NCBI RefSeq assembly: GCF_000165505.1
Contig: NC_014633.1
Span: forward strand, 868,001-932,000
Origin: Ilyobacter polytropus DSM 2926
GTDB taxonomy: Bacteria > Fusobacteriota > Fusobacteriia > Fusobacteriales > Fusobacteriaceae
Reading direction: 5' to 3'
DNA: 64,000 nt
Positions 16,784-25,826 of the stretch are shown here, one piece after another. The notes beneath the pieces were generated by a model, which searched no databases, had not been told where the DNA came from, and saw only the letters and a program-made list of their open reading frames with translations. Every line of letters begins with the position of its first letter. The first letter of the stretch is position 1. The translations under genes and the position numbers were made by a program.

Positions 16784-17536
16784 TAGACTGCTCCCTTCGA
16801 ATATTTAACTTTTTTATATCTAATTTAATTATACTAGATACAGCTCTAAAACCCAAAAAAATACATAGCAAACATTAAAAATACACTTTTCTAAACCAAG
16901 GAAAAATACAGATGAAGATTCAAATAATTTTCTAATTATCAAATTTAAACTAGGTTACTGCCTATATCTGAATTAAAGTAATGAATTTCTCCAAAAGCTT
17001 CTGTTACTTTTCCTTGATGAAAAGTAACCAAAAATCAAGGCCTGTGAAAAATAAGCTAAATGCCTTCGGAAATCTAAGTAAAAATCAAAACTCGCTTTGC
17101 TCAAACAGTTGATTTTTCTAGAGATTTCTCTCAGTCATTCTTAACGCTTATTTTATCAATGGCCAAGTAGATCAAAAGATTTTGAATATTGTAAATCTAA
17201 ACATAGCTATAGGAGTATTTTTTATTTTTTTTGAATTTCAAGTCGCAGGGCTTATACAGGAAAGAACCTGCGCTCAGCCGTTCTACAGAATAAGTTAAGG
17301 GAGTTCAAGGAGCGATAGCGACTATGAAACACCTTATCCTGTGGATGAGCAGGGAACCGAGGACTGTAGCTTACAAAGGCGATAAAAGAAATACCTACTT
17401 CCTAGACATTTGAAAATTCTTGAACTTTTGGTTACTTTTTTTTCAAGAGAAAAGTAACAGGTTCAAATAAAGTCAGTAATTTATAAAAACTTCTCTCAAA
17501 TACAGCTAAAGTAAATATATATAATTTAAAAGTTTG
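16784..17536. other. Long non-coding region holding a dispersed element
   Basis: About 750 bases without a gene. The middle (17003-17458) is the inverted-ended element listed separately; the flanks are plain A/T-rich DNA. The promoter for the tRNA pair begins at 17537. Confidence 0.7.
17003..17458. repeat. 456-bp non-coding element with hairpin-forming inverted ends
   Basis: The ends are inverted copies of each other: 17003-17039 (GTTACTTTTCC...CAAG) and 17419-17458 (CTTGAACTTTTGG...GTAAC) match over nearly 40 bases, and each end can itself fold because GTTACTTTT pairs with AAAAGTAAC. No protein is encoded. Part of the interior is shared with the region near 34.5 kb: 17091-17163 on the minus strand aligns with 34456-34530, and 17003-17060 with 34625-34718. 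This supports a dispersed family. It could be a MITE-like element or a structured RNA repeat; no clear short target duplication was found. Confidence 0.75.
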
Positions 17537-17565
17537 TTGACTTTTTTTTTACCATATGATACTAT
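17537..17565 (+). promoter_or_regulatory. Promoter of the tRNA-Ala/tRNA-Met pair
   Basis: TTGACT (17537-17542), 17-base spacer, TACTAT (17560-17565), about 60 bases before the mature tRNA-Ala. Confidence 0.8.
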
Positions 17566-17628
17566 TTTTCTGTCCTGAATACACCAATTTGATCTGGAGT
17601 TAAGTTTTCCTGTCAGTGTATCATGCAT

Positions 17629-17704
17629 GGGGATATAGCTCAGTTGGGAGAGCGTCGCACTTGCACTGCGAAGGTCAGCGGTTCGACTCCGCTTATCTCC
17701 ACCA
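17629..17704 (+). tRNA. tRNA-Ala (TGC)
   Basis: 76 nt with encoded CCA. Acceptor GGGGATA / TATCTCC, anticodon loop CTTGCAC giving TGC, T-loop TTCGACT. Seven bases from tRNA-Met and probably co-transcribed. Confidence 0.95.
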
Positions 17705-17711
17705 TTTATAT

Positions 17712-17788
17712 GCCTAGATAGCTCAGTTGGCTAGAGCACACGGTTCATACCCGTGCGGTCGGTGGTTCGAATCCACTTCTAGGCACCA
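17712..17788 (+). tRNA. tRNA-Met (CAT)
   Basis: 77 nt with CCA. Acceptor GCCTAGA / TCTAGGC, anticodon loop TTCATAC giving CAT. It starts with a paired G, so elongator-type rather than initiator. The gene is base-for-base the same as the copy at 51434-51510. A tRNA-Ile whose CAT anticodon is modified to lysidine cannot be wholly excluded. Confidence 0.92.
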
Positions 17789-17803
17789 TCTTGAAGTTAA
17801 AAT

Positions 17804-17835
17804 GCATCTTTGTTCTTTGAAGGATGCTTTTTTTA
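17804..17835 (+). terminator. Terminator of the tRNA pair
   Basis: GCATCTTT / GAAGGATGC arms (one G-U) followed by TTTTTTTATTTG. Confidence 0.8.
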
Positions 17836-17923
17836 TTTGTATTATTATTTTATTAACTTACTATGAAAAATACTATTTAAGAATTACAGTTGTTATTTTT
17901 TTCTTGATTTAAAGGAAAATCAA

Positions 17924-17952
17924 TTTACTTAAAAAAAAAGTTGTGATATAAT
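17924..17952 (+). promoter_or_regulatory. Candidate promoter of the XRE-cupin regulator
   Basis: TTTACT (17924-17929), 17-base A-rich spacer, perfect TATAAT (17947-17952), about 40 bases before the gene. Confidence 0.65.
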
Positions 17953-17993
17953 TTTCAAAATCTTCATCATCAGATTTTCAGGGGGAACAAATA

Positions 17994-18530
17994 GTGAACA
18001 ATTTAGGAGAAAAAATTAAATTTTGCAGAAAAGAAAAGGGGCTTACTCTAAAAAAGCTTTCAGATATGACTGGGTTGTCCGTTGGCTTTATCAGCAACAT
18101 TGAAAGAAACCAAAACAGTCCTTCTGTTTCTAATCTTCAGCAAATTTGTGCGGCGCTTTCTATCAATTTAATGGAGATCCTACAGGTTAACTCTGATTCA
18201 TCTCCAGTGGTAAAAAAAGAAGATAGAAAAGAAGTTTTTTCTTCTAACAGCGACCACACAAAAATTGAGCTACTCACAAAGGGATCACATAAACTTAATA
18301 GTATTGCCATTACCATCGATGGAAACAGTGACTACAGCGATCTTTCTTGGGGACACGATTATGATGAAATAGGAGTTGTAATCAAAGGAGCTCTAGAGAT
18401 AGAGGTGAATAATGAAATTTTCAATCTAAACGAAGGAGATTCTGTCTATTTGGAAAAATTTACCCCTCATAAATATAGAAACCCCTTTAAAGACCCCAGT
18501 GTTGTTTACTGGTTTTCTGTAAAAAAATAA
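17994..18530 (+). CDS. XRE-family regulator with C-terminal cupin sensor
   Basis: 178 residues. Residues 1-65 are a lambda-repressor-type HTH (NLGEKIKFCRKEKGLTLKKL then SGFISNIERNQNSPSVSNL-like helices); residues ~110-178 are a small cupin barrel (WGHDYDEIGVVIKGALEIEV, LNEGDSVYLEKFTPHKYRNP). This HTH-cupin layout is typical of regulators such as PuuR and its relatives that sense small molecules in amine, amino-acid or sulfonate metabolism. GTG start at 17994 with CAGGGGG upstream. It is alone between the tRNAs and the convergent polysaccharide cluster, so its target is unknown; self-regulation is common in the family. Confidence 0.92.
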   Translation: MNNLGEKIKFCRKEKGLTLKKLSDMTGLSVGFISNIERNQNSPSVSNLQQICAALSINLMEILQVNSDSSPVVKKEDRKEVFSSNSDHTKIELLTKGSHKLNSIAITIDGNSDYSDLSWGHDYDEIGVVIKGALEIEVNNEIFNLNEGDSVYLEKFTPHKYRNPFKDPSVVYWFSVKK

Positions 18531-18563
18531 AAGAGTTCCGAATTTTTATTTCGGAACTCTTTT
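18529..18563. terminator. Bidirectional terminator shared by the regulator and the polysaccharide cluster
   Basis: AAAAGAGTTCCGAA / TTCGGAACTCTTTT, 14-bp perfect stem, T-rich on both sides, between convergent stops at 18530 and 18579. Confidence 0.92.
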
Positions 18564-18578
18564 ATTTTAATATAATTA

Positions 18579-19544
18579 TCAGCTATTATTCTCTCTATAC
18601 CACTGTACAAACTTTCTTATCCCATCCTTAAACTCAGTCTTGGGATTATAACCTAAAATCTCTTTTGCTTTACTTATGTCTGCATAAGTCTTCTCAACGT
18701 CTCCAGGCTGCATAGGCTGTCTGTTTATCTTCGCCTCTATACCTAGCTCTTCCTCTATAGTTCCTACCATCTCCTTGAGAGATATAGTGTGAGATTCCCC
18801 CAGGTTAAAGATTTCATATACATTATCGTTATTTTCGAGGTATCTTATTGATTTCACTATTCCGTCTATAATATCATCTATATAAGTATAGTCCCTCTGA
18901 GTTGTCCCGTCACCATAGAAAGGAATTGCTTCTCCAGCTGTTATCATCCCTGTAAACTTATGTATAGCAAGATCCGGTCTCTGCCTAGGACCATACACTG
19001 TAAAGAACCTTAGCTGGATCATATCGATGTTATAGAGGTAATGATACACATGCCCCATCACTTCTCCGGATTTTTTTGTTGCAGCATAGGGGGATATGGC
19101 AAAATCCACCACTGCCGTTTCCTTAAATGGCACTTTTTTGTTATTACCATACACCGATGAAGAGGATGCCTGAATAAATTTATTTATACCATTAGCCTTA
19201 CTAAGCTCTAAAAGGTTCATTAGGCCCCTTATATTTACCTCTTCATAAAGCATCGGGTTCTCTAGAGAAGGTCTGATCCCAGCCATGGCTGCCAGATTTA
19301 TAACTGCATCTATCTTTTCATCTTGAAATATCTTTTTGAGAAAATCAATATCCCTTATATCCCCTCTATACAACTTGTAGTTTGGATTATCTAGATTACT
19401 CCCTACATTTCTTTCTTTTATTTCCACATCATAATAGGCATTAAAATTATCTACAACCACTACTTTGTGTCCTCTATCGAGCAAGTAGTCGCATAGATGT
19501 GAGCCTATGAATCCTGCTCCACCAGTTACAAGGTATTTTTTCAT
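18579..19544 (-). CDS. NAD-dependent sugar-nucleotide epimerase (UDP-glucuronate 4-epimerase-like)
   Basis: 321 residues, extended SDR family. N-terminal NAD fold with GGAGFIGSH at residues 8-16 and VVVDNFNAYY; catalytic Ser/Tyr/Lys in SSSSVYG and YAATKKSGE. The long segment FFTVYGPRQRPDLAIHKF and QRDYTYIDDIIDGIV resemble UDP-glucuronate 4-epimerases (CapI/LpsL type) more than GalE. It would supply a uronic acid or related sugar nucleotide to the surface polysaccharide made by the cluster upstream. Last gene of the minus-strand run; GGAG ribosome site before the ATG. A separate clear galE is at 55716. Confidence 0.85.
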   Translation of the reverse strand: MKKYLVTGGAGFIGSHLCDYLLDRGHKVVVVDNFNAYYDVEIKERNVGSNLDNPNYKLYRGDIRDIDFLKKIFQDEKIDAVINLAAMAGIRPSLENPMLYEEVNIRGLMNLLELSKANGINKFIQASSSSVYGNNKKVPFKETAVVDFAISPYAATKKSGEVMGHVYHYLYNIDMIQLRFFTVYGPRQRPDLAIHKFTGMITAGEAIPFYGDGTTQRDYTYIDDIIDGIVKSIRYLENNDNVYEIFNLGESHTISLKEMVGTIEEELGIEAKINRQPMQPGDVEKTYADISKAKEILGYNPKTEFKDGIRKFVQWYRENNS

Positions 19545-19560
19545 TAGATCATCTCCTAAT

Positions 19561-20283
19561 CTATATTTTCCAACCTTTATCCCTCAAGATCTTCTTATTC
19601 TTTTTTATCTTTGCCACTATGGGATTTCTTTTAAAAAATTTCACTAAAAGTACGAGATAATAAAAAATATTTTTCCTATACGGGTATATCATCTCCTTAT
19701 AAGAGTCATTTTTCATAGTGACCATATCATAATGTGCCCTGTAATTTCCAAAACACATTTTTTTGGCCTGAGTATCTATCACCTTGACACCTTCTTTTGT
19801 AATTATAAAATTACTCGGATTACAGTCTCCATGATAGACTCCGTACTTATGCATTTCTTTTGTAGCCTCTACCGCCATATGCTTATTTTTTAAAACAGCT
19901 TCCCCGTCTGCCATCTCGAAAATTATACAGGATTCTTCAATCATACCATATTTTCTATTTACAATAGCTCCTAGAGGCATAGCAAAGATATCCAAACCTT
20001 TTTCTTTTAAGATATTAATATTTTTAAGGGTCTCCACTGCTTCTCCAGACTTGAAAAGAGTAAAAAATTTCCTCTGGGGTATTCTAAATTCGTTTCTTGG
20101 AGATTTCATAACATAATCTTTACCATCATAATTTATTTTCACTACATAATTACGCAGAGTATTTTTAAACTCCTCTTTTATTTCAATGTCATTATCTGCT
20201 ATTTTTTTTAAAATATTTTCGATTTCGGAATCATAAAAAAACAATTTATATCCCTTATACTCTTTTTCTATAAAATCATTCAT
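19561..20283 (-). CDS. LPS core heptose kinase-like protein (RfaY/WaaY type)
   Basis: 240 residues of the protein-kinase-like fold. Visible are an N-terminal Lys on a beta-strand (KDYVMKSPRNEF), the catalytic loop YGVYHGDCNPSNFIIT with HGD and the metal Asn, and VKVIDTQAKKM where DTQ replaces the DFG Asp motif, as is usual in RfaY. Such enzymes phosphorylate heptose in the inner core of LPS at the cytoplasmic face. It is one of three small kinase-like genes in this cluster (also 21350 and 32312), each next to a glycosyltransferase family 9 gene or close to one. The sugar phosphorylated cannot be read. Confidence 0.85.
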   Translation of the reverse strand: MNDFIEKEYKGYKLFFYDSEIENILKKIADNDIEIKEEFKNTLRNYVVKINYDGKDYVMKSPRNEFRIPQRKFFTLFKSGEAVETLKNINILKEKGLDIFAMPLGAIVNRKYGMIEESCIIFEMADGEAVLKNKHMAVEATKEMHKYGVYHGDCNPSNFIITKEGVKVIDTQAKKMCFGNYRAHYDMVTMKNDSYKEMIYPYRKNIFYYLVLLVKFFKRNPIVAKIKKNKKILRDKGWKI

Positions 20284-20313
20284 AAGGTTCCTTTCAAAGT
20301 TAAAAACAGAAAA

Positions 20314-21327
20314 TTATCTTTTCTCAACATACCTGTCTATCATATCGTCCAGTTTTTCTATTACATGACTGGGCTTTATATCAAAATATTCTTTAGCCCC
20401 TATATCCTTTGTTTCTATACCCTGATGCCTGTCATTTGCATTGGATAGCCACTCCTTTTTAGAAGCACTAGGACTGAATATAGCGAGACTTGGAATATCT
20501 AAGGCCTGTGCTATATGCCTTGGCCCCCCCTCGTTTCCCGTAAAAAAGTCACAGTTTGCAAGAAGCATGGCCAGTTCTCTTATAGATTTAGTCTCTACGT
20601 TGGAAAATATATTTTCATTCCAATTCATTATCTCGTGGGTTTCCTTGGCATAGGCCTTTTCCGCTGGAGAATAATAGAATATTATCTGAGCATTATATTT
20701 TTCTATACAATGCTTTATAACCTCCATCATATGCTCTTTTTTCCATATTTTATGAGGCCTTCTGGAATTTATAGCGAAGGCAAACACAGGCCTGTCAAAA
20801 TCTACGCCTGATTTCTCCATTCTTTTTTTGAAAATATTTTTCTCTTCAACGCTTACATAGATTTTATAATCTGAATCATATTTCACGTCTATTCCGTCAT
20901 TTTCAAGAGGTTTCAGCATTTTCAGAAATTTATCCACTTTGTCCTTTGCATCTTTTGGTTCGTCCGTTTTGTGAGTATATGTATAACCCCTCTTTGGCTT
21001 TCTTCTCCCTATCCTGTATTTTGCACCTGGAGATAAAAGAGTGAAAACTTCACTCTTTGGAGTGGACATTATATCAATAACTATATCGTACTTTTTCCTG
21101 GTAACCTTCCATACCTTGGAAAGATATTTAAAAGGATTTTTCTGTTCCTCTCTTGTTATGGATATTACATTGTCTATACAGGGATGATTTTCAAAAAGAG
21201 GAGCTATATGCTCATATACCACGTAATCTATTTCACTGTCTGGATATGTTTTTTTTAAACTTCCGCAGATAGGGGTTGCCAATACAGAGTCCCCTATCTG
21301 CTTAAATCTGACTACTAGTATTTTCAT
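20314..21327 (-). CDS. Glycosyltransferase family 9 (heptosyltransferase)
   Basis: 337 residues of the GT-B fold. The N-terminus KILVVRFKQIGDSVLATPI is the classical start of ADP-heptose:LPS heptosyltransferases, and the C-terminal half has FTGNEGGPRHIAQALDIPSL, the nucleotide-sugar-binding region. The enzyme adds heptose to lipid A-Kdo or a later core residue on the cytoplasmic face. Flanked on both sides by small LPS-type kinases, which fits inner-core assembly. A second GT9 gene is at 31188. Donor and acceptor specificity are not readable; an O-antigen sugar donor is possible. Confidence 0.9.
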   Translation of the reverse strand: MKILVVRFKQIGDSVLATPICGSLKKTYPDSEIDYVVYEHIAPLFENHPCIDNVISITREEQKNPFKYLSKVWKVTRKKYDIVIDIMSTPKSEVFTLLSPGAKYRIGRRKPKRGYTYTHKTDEPKDAKDKVDKFLKMLKPLENDGIDVKYDSDYKIYVSVEEKNIFKKRMEKSGVDFDRPVFAFAINSRRPHKIWKKEHMMEVIKHCIEKYNAQIIFYYSPAEKAYAKETHEIMNWNENIFSNVETKSIRELAMLLANCDFFTGNEGGPRHIAQALDIPSLAIFSPSASKKEWLSNANDRHQGIETKDIGAKEYFDIKPSHVIEKLDDMIDRYVEKR

Positions 21328-21349
21328 TAGTACGCTCCATTTATTTTTT

Positions 21350-22003
21350 TTACCAACCTAATTCCTTACGGACTCTAAAAACTTGACTTTTCAAATAGTG
21401 ATCAAATTCTTTTCCAAGATTTGTCTCCATATATGTTCTTCTAGCTAATTTGTAAATAACATATTTTTTAAATTTTTTTGTAACAACTAATTTCGTTCTA
21501 TAGGAATCAAAATCTATTAGATAAAGCTCATCATTATTTACTAAAGTTCCTTTATAGTTATAATCAGTAGGATATATACCATTTTTACAAAGTCTTATAA
21601 AATAATCAAAAAATTTATCTAGAAGTTTCATATTTTGATGAAAATTTGAAATTTCTACAAGCGGCACTCCTCCATCTTTTGTTACCAATATCGACTCTCT
21701 TTCAAAAAATGATTTTTTGTTAATAATTACAAACTCCGGCTTTATATGTGGGATGTCTAGTTTTTCTAGTTTTCCCGATATAAATTTATAGTGTTCCGCC
21801 CTGTCTCTTTGAAGCCCAAAAGCTATGGATCTTTTTCTTTGTTTCCGTGGTATGTATTTTTTTATATAATATTTTTCCCCATTAATTTCTTCCATAAATA
21901 CAATTCTTCTATTTTTTGTATTTTGTATACACTTTTTTTCTTTTGTTTTATTTTCATCAAAATATTCTAAAAATTTTTCCCTATTTACCATATTTCCCGC
22001 CAC
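21350..22003 (-). CDS. Second small LPS kinase-like protein, degenerate catalytic loop
   Basis: 217 residues. A kinase-like fold is suggested by KYYIKKYIPRKQRKR near residue 40, a helix-rich middle, and IYPTDYNYKGTLVNNDELYLIDFDSYRT: the HGD of the catalytic loop is replaced by PTD but the Asp survives, and DFD provides the second metal-binding Asp. This fits the RfaY/KdkA/InaA group of LPS core kinases with drift. It is translated between the family-9 transferase and rfbB genes, in the same direction. Activity is uncertain because the usual His is missing. C-terminal 40 residues are basic, as expected for membrane association. Confidence 0.7.
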   Translation of the reverse strand: MAGNMVNREKFLEYFDENKTKEKKCIQNTKNRRIVFMEEINGEKYYIKKYIPRKQRKRSIAFGLQRDRAEHYKFISGKLEKLDIPHIKPEFVIINKKSFFERESILVTKDGGVPLVEISNFHQNMKLLDKFFDYFIRLCKNGIYPTDYNYKGTLVNNDELYLIDFDSYRTKLVVTKKFKKYVIYKLARRTYMETNLGKEFDHYLKSQVFRVRKELGW

Positions 22004-22014
22004 CTCGTAAACAA

Positions 22015-23214
22015 CTATTTTTCACAATACATATTCTCATAGTATTTTACATAGTCTCCACTAACCACTTCCTTTACCCATTCCTGATTATCAAGATACC
22101 ACTTTATAGTTTTTTCTATCCCTACTACAAATGAAGTTTCTGGATAGAAACCTAATTCTCTTACTGTCTTAGTAGGATCTATGGCATATCTTGCATCGTG
22201 TCCAAGTCTATCATGTACATGAGCAATTAAATTATGATTTATATTCTCTAAACTAGTCTTTAAAATCTTCTGATAATTTGGCTGTTCTTTCATGAGTCGA
22301 GCTATAGTATCTATAGTTAACTTCACTATAGTTATATTTTGCTCTTCATTAAATCCACCTATATTGTATGGTTCTCCAAGTCTGCCACTATTGATTACCA
22401 TGTCTATCCCTTTACAGTGGTCTTCCACATAAAGCCAGTCTCTTACTTGCTTTCCGTCACCATACAAAGGAAGTTTTTTCCCTTCTAATATATTTTTTAT
22501 AATCAATGGAATTAATTTTTCCGGAAAATGGTACGGTCCATAGTTATTTGAACATCTGGTTACATTAACCGGCATATGATAGGTTTCCCAATATGCCCTC
22601 ACAAGCATATCAGCACCAGCCTTAGATGTGGCATAAGGAGAACTCGGATCAAGGGATGTTTTTTCTGTAAAGAAATTTTCTCCAAAAATCCTTGGCATTA
22701 CTTCTCTGTCCTTAAGTATAACTTTCAACTCTTCAGTTTCAACTTTCAACTCTGTACCTTCAGGTATGTCTCTCTCAAGACTTCCATAAACTTCATCTGT
22801 TGATACTTGGAGGAATTTTTTACCATCTTTATATAGAGGGTATCCTTTTTCATCTTTTCCAATTGTCCAATGTGCCTTGGCTGCATCCAGTAAAGTCTGC
22901 GTCCCTATGATATTGGTTTTCAAAAATATACCTGGATTTTCTATACTTCTGTCCACATGAGATTCTGCTGCAAAGTTTACAACGCAATCTATATCATATT
23001 TCATAAATATATTTTCAACTAATTCCCTATTACAGATATCACCTTTTACAAAGGTAACTCTATTATCTGAAAGTTCCTCTTTGATTGTTCCCAGATTTCC
23101 AGCATAGGTAAGCTTATCTAAAATTATTATGCTTATTTTTTTATATTTTTTCAAAATATATTTTATGAAATTGGCACCTATAAAACCAGCTCCGCCTGTC
23201 ACTAAATAATTCAT
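22015..23214 (-). CDS. rfbB: dTDP-glucose 4,6-dehydratase
   Basis: 399 residues, extended SDR. NAD site GGAGFIGANFIKY at residues 7-19; catalytic STDEVYG and SSPYATSKAGADML, with the family's VTRCSNNYGPYHFPEKLIPL and GDGKQVRDWLYVEDH. It converts dTDP-glucose to dTDP-4-keto-6-deoxyglucose, the branch point for rhamnose and amino sugars. About 40 residues longer than typical RfbB: an insert follows STDEVYGSL and contains a short repeat (TELKVETEELKV), before FTEKTSLDPSSPYATSK. Next to rfbA, the preceding step. No rfbC/rfbD is in the window, so rhamnose is probably not the product here. Confidence 0.94.
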   Translation of the reverse strand: MNYLVTGGAGFIGANFIKYILKKYKKISIIILDKLTYAGNLGTIKEELSDNRVTFVKGDICNRELVENIFMKYDIDCVVNFAAESHVDRSIENPGIFLKTNIIGTQTLLDAAKAHWTIGKDEKGYPLYKDGKKFLQVSTDEVYGSLERDIPEGTELKVETEELKVILKDREVMPRIFGENFFTEKTSLDPSSPYATSKAGADMLVRAYWETYHMPVNVTRCSNNYGPYHFPEKLIPLIIKNILEGKKLPLYGDGKQVRDWLYVEDHCKGIDMVINSGRLGEPYNIGGFNEEQNITIVKLTIDTIARLMKEQPNYQKILKTSLENINHNLIAHVHDRLGHDARYAIDPTKTVRELGFYPETSFVVGIEKTIKWYLDNQEWVKEVVSGDYVKYYENMYCEK

Positions 23215-23225
23215 TTTATACCCCT

Positions 23226-24089
23226 TTATTTTATCAAGTTTATCAAATACTGTCCATAATGTGTTTTTAAAAGTGGTTCTGTTAACGCTTTAATTTTTTC
23301 TTTGGATATCCACCCTTTTAGATATGCTATCTCCTCGGGACAAGCTATCATTATCCCCTGCCTGTCTTGCACAGCCTTGACAAAATTTGTGGCATCTAAA
23401 AGTCCCTCAAATGTCCCTGTATCCAGCCAAGCCATACCTCTCCCAAGGTTTATACAGCTCAGATTCTCTTCTTCAAGATAAAGTCTATTTATATCTGTTA
23501 TCTCTAATTCGCCCCTGACAGATGGTTTTATTTTTTTAGCTTTTCCAACAACTGTTTTATCATAAAAATAGAGACCAGGTATTGCATAGTTAGATTTTGG
23601 TTGCTCAGGCTTTTCTTCGAGTGAAATAACCATTCCACTTGAATCAAATTCCACCACTCCAAAAGCACTTGGATTTTTGACGTAATACCCGAAAATTTTT
23701 GCCCCTTCTGATAATTTACCGGCATTCCCCAATATACTTCCAAATCCATACCCGTAAAAAATATTATCCCCTAAAACAAGGGCTACACTGTCATTCCCAA
23801 TGAATTCTTCCCCAATTATAAAAGCCTCGGCTAGACCATTTGGTTTCTCCTGGACAGCATACTCAATTTTTAATCCAAAATCACTCCCATCCCCCAAGAG
23901 CTCCTTAAATACACTTATATCTCTCGGGGTTGATATCACCAGTATCTCCCTTATACCAGCTAGCATCAAAACCGATAGAGGATAATAAATCATTGGTTTA
24001 TCATATATTGGTGTTATCTGTTTACTTATAGCTTTCGTTACTGGATAAAGCCTTGTTCCTGAGCCACCGGCAAGTATTATTCCCTTCAA
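23226..24089 (-). CDS. rfbA: Glucose-1-phosphate thymidylyltransferase
   Basis: 287 residues, the standard length. The N-terminal nucleotidyltransferase signature [17 protein letters not shown] is complete, followed by [24 protein letters not shown] (metal-binding Asp) and [20 protein letters not shown]. It joins glucose-1-phosphate and dTTP to give dTDP-glucose, the substrate of the rfbB product encoded just downstream (11-bp gap). C-terminal [16 protein letters not shown] is typical. Cytoplasmic tetramer in the family. Assignment is firm. Confidence 0.96.
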   Translation of the reverse strand: MKGIILAGGSGTRLYPVTKAISKQITPIYDKPMIYYPLSVLMLAGIREILVISTPRDISVFKELLGDGSDFGLKIEYAVQEKPNGLAEAFIIGEEFIGNDSVALVLGDNIFYGYGFGSILGNAGKLSEGAKIFGYYVKNPSAFGVVEFDSSGMVISLEEKPEQPKSNYAIPGLYFYDKTVVGKAKKIKPSVRGELEITDINRLYLEEENLSCINLGRGMAWLDTGTFEGLLDATNFVKAVQDRQGIMIACPEEIAYLKGWISKEKIKALTEPLLKTHYGQYLINLIK

Positions 24090-24123
24090 ATCATTTCTCC
24101 CCCCTAACTTGAATACAAATTTA

Positions 24124-25254
24124 TTAAACTAACTGGCATTTTTTAATACTATCTAAAATATAATTAATATCTTGGATATTTAAAGATCCATACATTGGTA
24201 AAGTTAAAATTCTTTCTCCAACATATTTTGAATTTTTTAAATTTTCTGTTTTATATTTACTCCTGTAGCACTCGTATTCTGTAATAATTGGATAAAAATA
24301 TTTTCTTGTGAAAATATTATATTCTTTTAATTTATCATGCAACTCATCTCTAGTTATGCCAAATTTCTCTTCATTTACCAAAATTGGAAAATAAGCATAA
24401 TTATGTCTCACTCCTGGAATATCTTTTAAAAATCTAATACCAGAAATATCTTTAAGACCATCCCTATATTTTTCTGCAACTTTTTCTCTACTCTTTATCT
24501 CTTTATCTACATACCTTAAATTTACAATCCCCATTGCTGCTTGAAATTCATTCATTTTTGAATTTCCACCCACAGTTACAACTTCTTCTGGACCTGTTAT
24601 TCCAAAATTTTTTAAATTCTTAAGGTTTTTTCCTAAAGTTTCGTCTCTATAAGTTAAAATCCCTCCCTCTATTGAATGGAAAACTTTTGTGGCATGAAGT
24701 GAAAACATGGATATATCGCCAAAACTTCCTATTCCTTTGCCATCGATTTCAACTCCAAATGTGTGGGCAGCGTCATAGAGAACCTTTATGTTATATTTTT
24801 TGGCTATCTCTTCGACTTTTTTAACATTACATGGGTTACCAAATACATGAACCGGAACAATCGCTACTGTTTTTTCAGTTATAAGTTTTTCTATTTTTTC
24901 AACATCTATATTATAAGTATCTAATTCAATATCGCAGAATACAGGTTTAAATCCGCAGTTTACAATCGCATGAGTTGTAGATGCAAAGGTAAACGGAGTG
25001 GTTATTACCTCTCCCCCCTCTTTTAATTCCAAAGACTTTAAAGCAATTTCAAGTGATTGATGACCATTAACAAAAAGAGAAATGTTCTCGCACTTTAAAT
25101 ACTTTTTCAGTTTTAATTTAAACTCCTGGTGAATGGGTCCCATATTGGTAAGCCAGTTTGTCTCCCAAATTCTTTCTATCTCTTTTTTATATTCTTCTAT
25201 TGGCGGAAGAAAAGATTTTGTTATCATAATAGGGGAATCAGATTTTTTTCTCAT
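24124..25254 (-). CDS. DegT/DnrJ/EryC1-family sugar aminotransferase
   Basis: 376 residues, PLP fold type I. Schiff-base lysine in [16 protein letters not shown]; upstream PLP contacts in [23 protein letters not shown]. Family members transaminate keto sugars; the HATKVF(N/H)(T/S)IEGG form is typical of dTDP-4-amino-4,6-dideoxyglucose (VioA-like) and dTDP-3-amino (FdtB-like) enzymes. No FdtA-type ketoisomerase is present, so 4-amination of the RfbB product is the simpler reading. The neighbouring hexapeptide acetyltransferase would then acetylate the amine. Ribosome site GAGAGG before the ATG. The sugar identity is inference. Confidence 0.9.
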   Translation of the reverse strand: MRKKSDSPIMITKSFLPPIEEYKKEIERIWETNWLTNMGPIHQEFKLKLKKYLKCENISLFVNGHQSLEIALKSLELKEGGEVITTPFTFASTTHAIVNCGFKPVFCDIELDTYNIDVEKIEKLITEKTVAIVPVHVFGNPCNVKKVEEIAKKYNIKVLYDAAHTFGVEIDGKGIGSFGDISMFSLHATKVFHSIEGGILTYRDETLGKNLKNLKNFGITGPEEVVTVGGNSKMNEFQAAMGIVNLRYVDKEIKSREKVAEKYRDGLKDISGIRFLKDIPGVRHNYAYFPILVNEEKFGITRDELHDKLKEYNIFTRKYFYPIITEYECYRSKYKTENLKNSKYVGERILTLPMYGSLNIQDINYILDSIKKCQLV

Positions 25255-25268
25255 AATTTTTCCTCTCT

Positions 25269-25826
25269 TTAATAATCATTTTCAAATTCTTTAACTTTTT
25301 CAAGAAGTTCTTTTTTTCTATCTCTAATTTTGATTGCTGGAGAACCACTGTATATGGACCATCCTTTCAACTTTTTATAAACTAAGCTATTCGCTCCAAC
25401 AGCTACCCCTTCTTCAAGATACGCCCCTGGTAAAAGTATTGTTCCAGTTCCTAAAACGGTATATTTTTCTAAGATTACCTTCCGTGACTTAATTCGCCTG
25501 TATTTTTCTGGTATAATTGGACCTATTAAAGCTGCTCCAGTGTAGTCATCGGATACAGCATATATTGAACATCTAGAAGATAATCCTACAAAATCTTTTA
25601 ATACTATTCCTGCATTACCAGCAAAAATATAATTTCCTGCAGCTATATGAATATGAGATCCTATACTTATAACCCCACTAAGTATACAAAAATCATCTAT
25701 TCTTACATTATCACCAATAGAAATATTTTCAGCCCCGTATATACTCGTTTTTCTGCTAATTAAAACATTTTCACCAAAACTTTTTAATCCGATACCCTTG
25801 AGTTCTTCTTTATTATAAAAAGACAT
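25269..25826 (-). CDS. Left-handed beta-helix (hexapeptide) acyltransferase
   Basis: 185 residues with tandem hexapeptide repeats across nearly the whole protein (ISIGDNVRIDDFCILSG, ISIGSHIHIAAGNYIFAG, LGTGTILLPGAYLEEGVAVG), forming a trimeric beta-helix that binds acetyl-CoA. Such enzymes acetylate sugar amino or hydroxyl groups. Directly upstream (14 bp) of the sugar aminotransferase gene, it is a good candidate for N-acetylation of the dTDP-amino sugar, but the fold is also shared by maltose/galactoside O-acetyltransferases. AGGAGG precedes the ATG. The N-terminus lacks the sugar-binding domain of PglD-type enzymes. Confidence 0.85.
   Translation of the reverse strand: MSFYNKEELKGIGLKSFGENVLISRKTSIYGAENISIGDNVRIDDFCILSGVISIGSHIHIAAGNYIFAGNAGIVLKDFVGLSSRCSIYAVSDDYTGAALIGPIIPEKYRRIKSRKVILEKYTVLGTGTILLPGAYLEEGVAVGANSLVYKKLKGWSIYSGSPAIKIRDRKKELLEKVKEFENDY

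Noticed and set aside
17727-17912. 61-codon frame over tRNA-Met
   Set aside because: Starts within the tRNA and runs through its terminator.
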